Below, piece after piece: positions 15,482 to 16,276 of a DNA stretch of 16,276 bases. The position numbers were made by a program, and so were the translations under genes. The notes under the pieces are model-generated. The model ran no database searches. It saw nothing but the letters and a program-made list of their open reading frames with translations, and was not told the origin of the DNA. How positions within the stretch are numbered: position 1 is the first letter of the stretch; every line of letters begins with the position of its first letter. The DNA comes from Candidatus Omnitrophica bacterium 4484_49 (GTDB lineage: Bacteria; Omnitrophota; Gorgyraeia; Kaelpiales; Kaelpiaceae), in contig NATI01000011.1 in NCBI GenBank assembly GCA_002085265.1, positions 1-16,276 of the forward strand. The letters run 5' to 3'.

Positions 15482-16276
15482 TTACAGCAGAGTATTATGG
15501 TATTTAATCCCTAAATGCTTGTAAGCCAGCTCGGTCGCCTCTCTTCCTTTCCTAGTCCGCTTCAGAAGCCCTATTTTGAGAAGATAGGGCTCAATGACAT
15601 CCACAATCGTATCCGGTTCTTCATTGAGAGTCGCCGCCAGAGAATCAATCCCTACAGGCCCCCCCCTGTATTGCTGAATTATAGTCAACAACACCTTTCT
15701 GTCCAGATTCCCCAAACCAAGATTATCTATCCCCTCCTGATGTAATGCCTGATGCACAATTTCTACTGTAATCTTGCCATCCGCTTTTACCTGAGAATAA
15801 TCCCTTACTCGACGTAGAAGTCTATTGGCAATCCTGGGAGTACCTCGCGATCTGCGAGCGATCTCCAATGCCGCTTCTTTCTCAATAAGTATCCCCAGAA
15901 GGCCTGCAGAGCGAGTTACTATAAGACTCAACTCTTCTGGAGTATAGAAATCGAGGTGATAGTACATTCCGAATCGGGCTCTTAAAGGTGCGGATAGTAA
16001 TCCTGAACGAGTAGTAGCACCTATCAACGTAAATCTTTTAAGATGGAATTTTATTGTTCGAGCATAAGGACCTTTATCAATTATAAAATCTATTTTAAAA
16101 TTCTCCATCGCCGGATATAAAAACTCTTCTATAGTTTTGGACAACCTGTGAATTTCATCTATAAATAACACATCTCCTTCATTAAGATTTGTAAGTATAC
16201 CCACCAGATCTCCTGCCCGTTCAATTCCCGGGCCTGATGTGGTGATAATATTTGTTCCCATCTCATGAGCGATTAT
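15482..16276 (-). CDS. ruvB: RuvB, Holliday-junction branch-migration ATPase, C-terminal part (cut by window edge)
   Basis: RuvB is the hexameric AAA+ motor that, with RuvA, moves Holliday junctions. The visible 264 residues run off the right edge. The reading frame stays open to the last base as IIAHEM, which matches the internal IIANEM region of the family. The Met at 16261 is therefore not the start, and about 70 N-terminal residues, including Walker A, lie beyond the window. Counting from that Met: Walker B VLFIDEIHRL (31-40), sensor GATTR (81-85), arginine-finger region APLRARFG (91-98) and RGTPRIANRLLRRVRDYSQ (139-157). The winged-helix end follows with GGPVGIDSLA, EPYLLKIGLLKRT and HLGI. 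It is the first visible gene of the leftward ruvB-queH block. Confidence 0.96.
   Translation of the reverse strand: MIAHEMGTNIITTSGPGIERAGDLVGILTNLNEGDVLFIDEIHRLSKTIEEFLYPAMENFKIDFIIDKGPYARTIKFHLKRFTLIGATTRSGLLSAPLRARFGMYYHLDFYTPEELSLIVTRSAGLLGILIEKEAALEIARRSRGTPRIANRLLRRVRDYSQVKADGKITVEIVHQALHQEGIDNLGLGNLDRKVLLTIIQQYRGGPVGIDSLAATLNEEPDTIVDVIEPYLLKIGLLKRTRKGREATELAYKHLGIKYHNTLL

Noticed and set aside
16259..16261. The ATG at 16261 as the start of ruvB
   Set aside because: The frame stays open to the window edge, encoding IIAHEM, which belongs to the interior of RuvB after Walker A. The gene is cut by the window, not short.

Overview
The window reads as a chromosomal stretch of an uncultured diderm bacterium with moderate to low GC. 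The outer membrane is implied by a Lol lipoprotein-release transporter (permease plus LolD), an Mla/MCE lipid transporter (MlaE, MlaF and the start of MlaD) and an AsmA/TamB-like protein. Next to these sits a McsA-McsB-ClpC set, best known from Firmicutes. QueH rather than QueG as epoxyqueuosine reductase, and a ruvB-queH-DUF2905-spoIID-queA block, would fit deep-branching, probably anaerobic candidate phyla such as Omnitrophota or Aerophobota. That placement is inference only. There are no mobile elements, CRISPR arrays, rRNAs or tRNAs, and all genes look intact except the two cut by the window edges.

Region A (11384 down to 1, minus strand) looks like one long operon: lysS - lolC/E - lolD - ilvE - mcsA - mcsB - clpC - AsmA-like - mlaE - mlaF - mlaD (cut by the left edge). 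Neighbouring genes overlap by 4 or 17 nt or lie 1 to 27 nt apart. The only good promoter I see is a TTGACA-17-TAAAAT element right before lysS. The predicted transcript starts only about 8 nt before the lysS ATG and has no Shine-Dalgarno. The operon combines lysyl-tRNA synthesis, branched-chain amino-acid transamination, lipoprotein export, phospholipid transport and protein-arginine-phosphorylation quality control. Residues known to write and read phospho-arginine in Bacillus McsB and ClpC are kept, but there is no ctsR gene or obvious CtsR box here.

Region B (11342-11481) is a 140-nt divergent intergenic region. It holds the lysS promoter, a weaker plus-strand promoter candidate and an 8-bp inverted repeat that could be an operator.

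Region C (11494-12432, plus strand) is the only rightward gene, an exported TPR-like protein of unknown function. Its last 11 nt overlap the 3' end of queA tail to tail.

Region D (12422-16276, minus strand) is ruvB (cut by the right edge) - queH - [107-nt gap with a possible promoter] - DUF2905 membrane protein - spoIID-like - queA. QueA and QueH carry out the last two steps of queuosine formation on tRNA. RuvB is the Holliday-junction branch-migration motor. The SpoIID-like protein probably acts on peptidoglycan.
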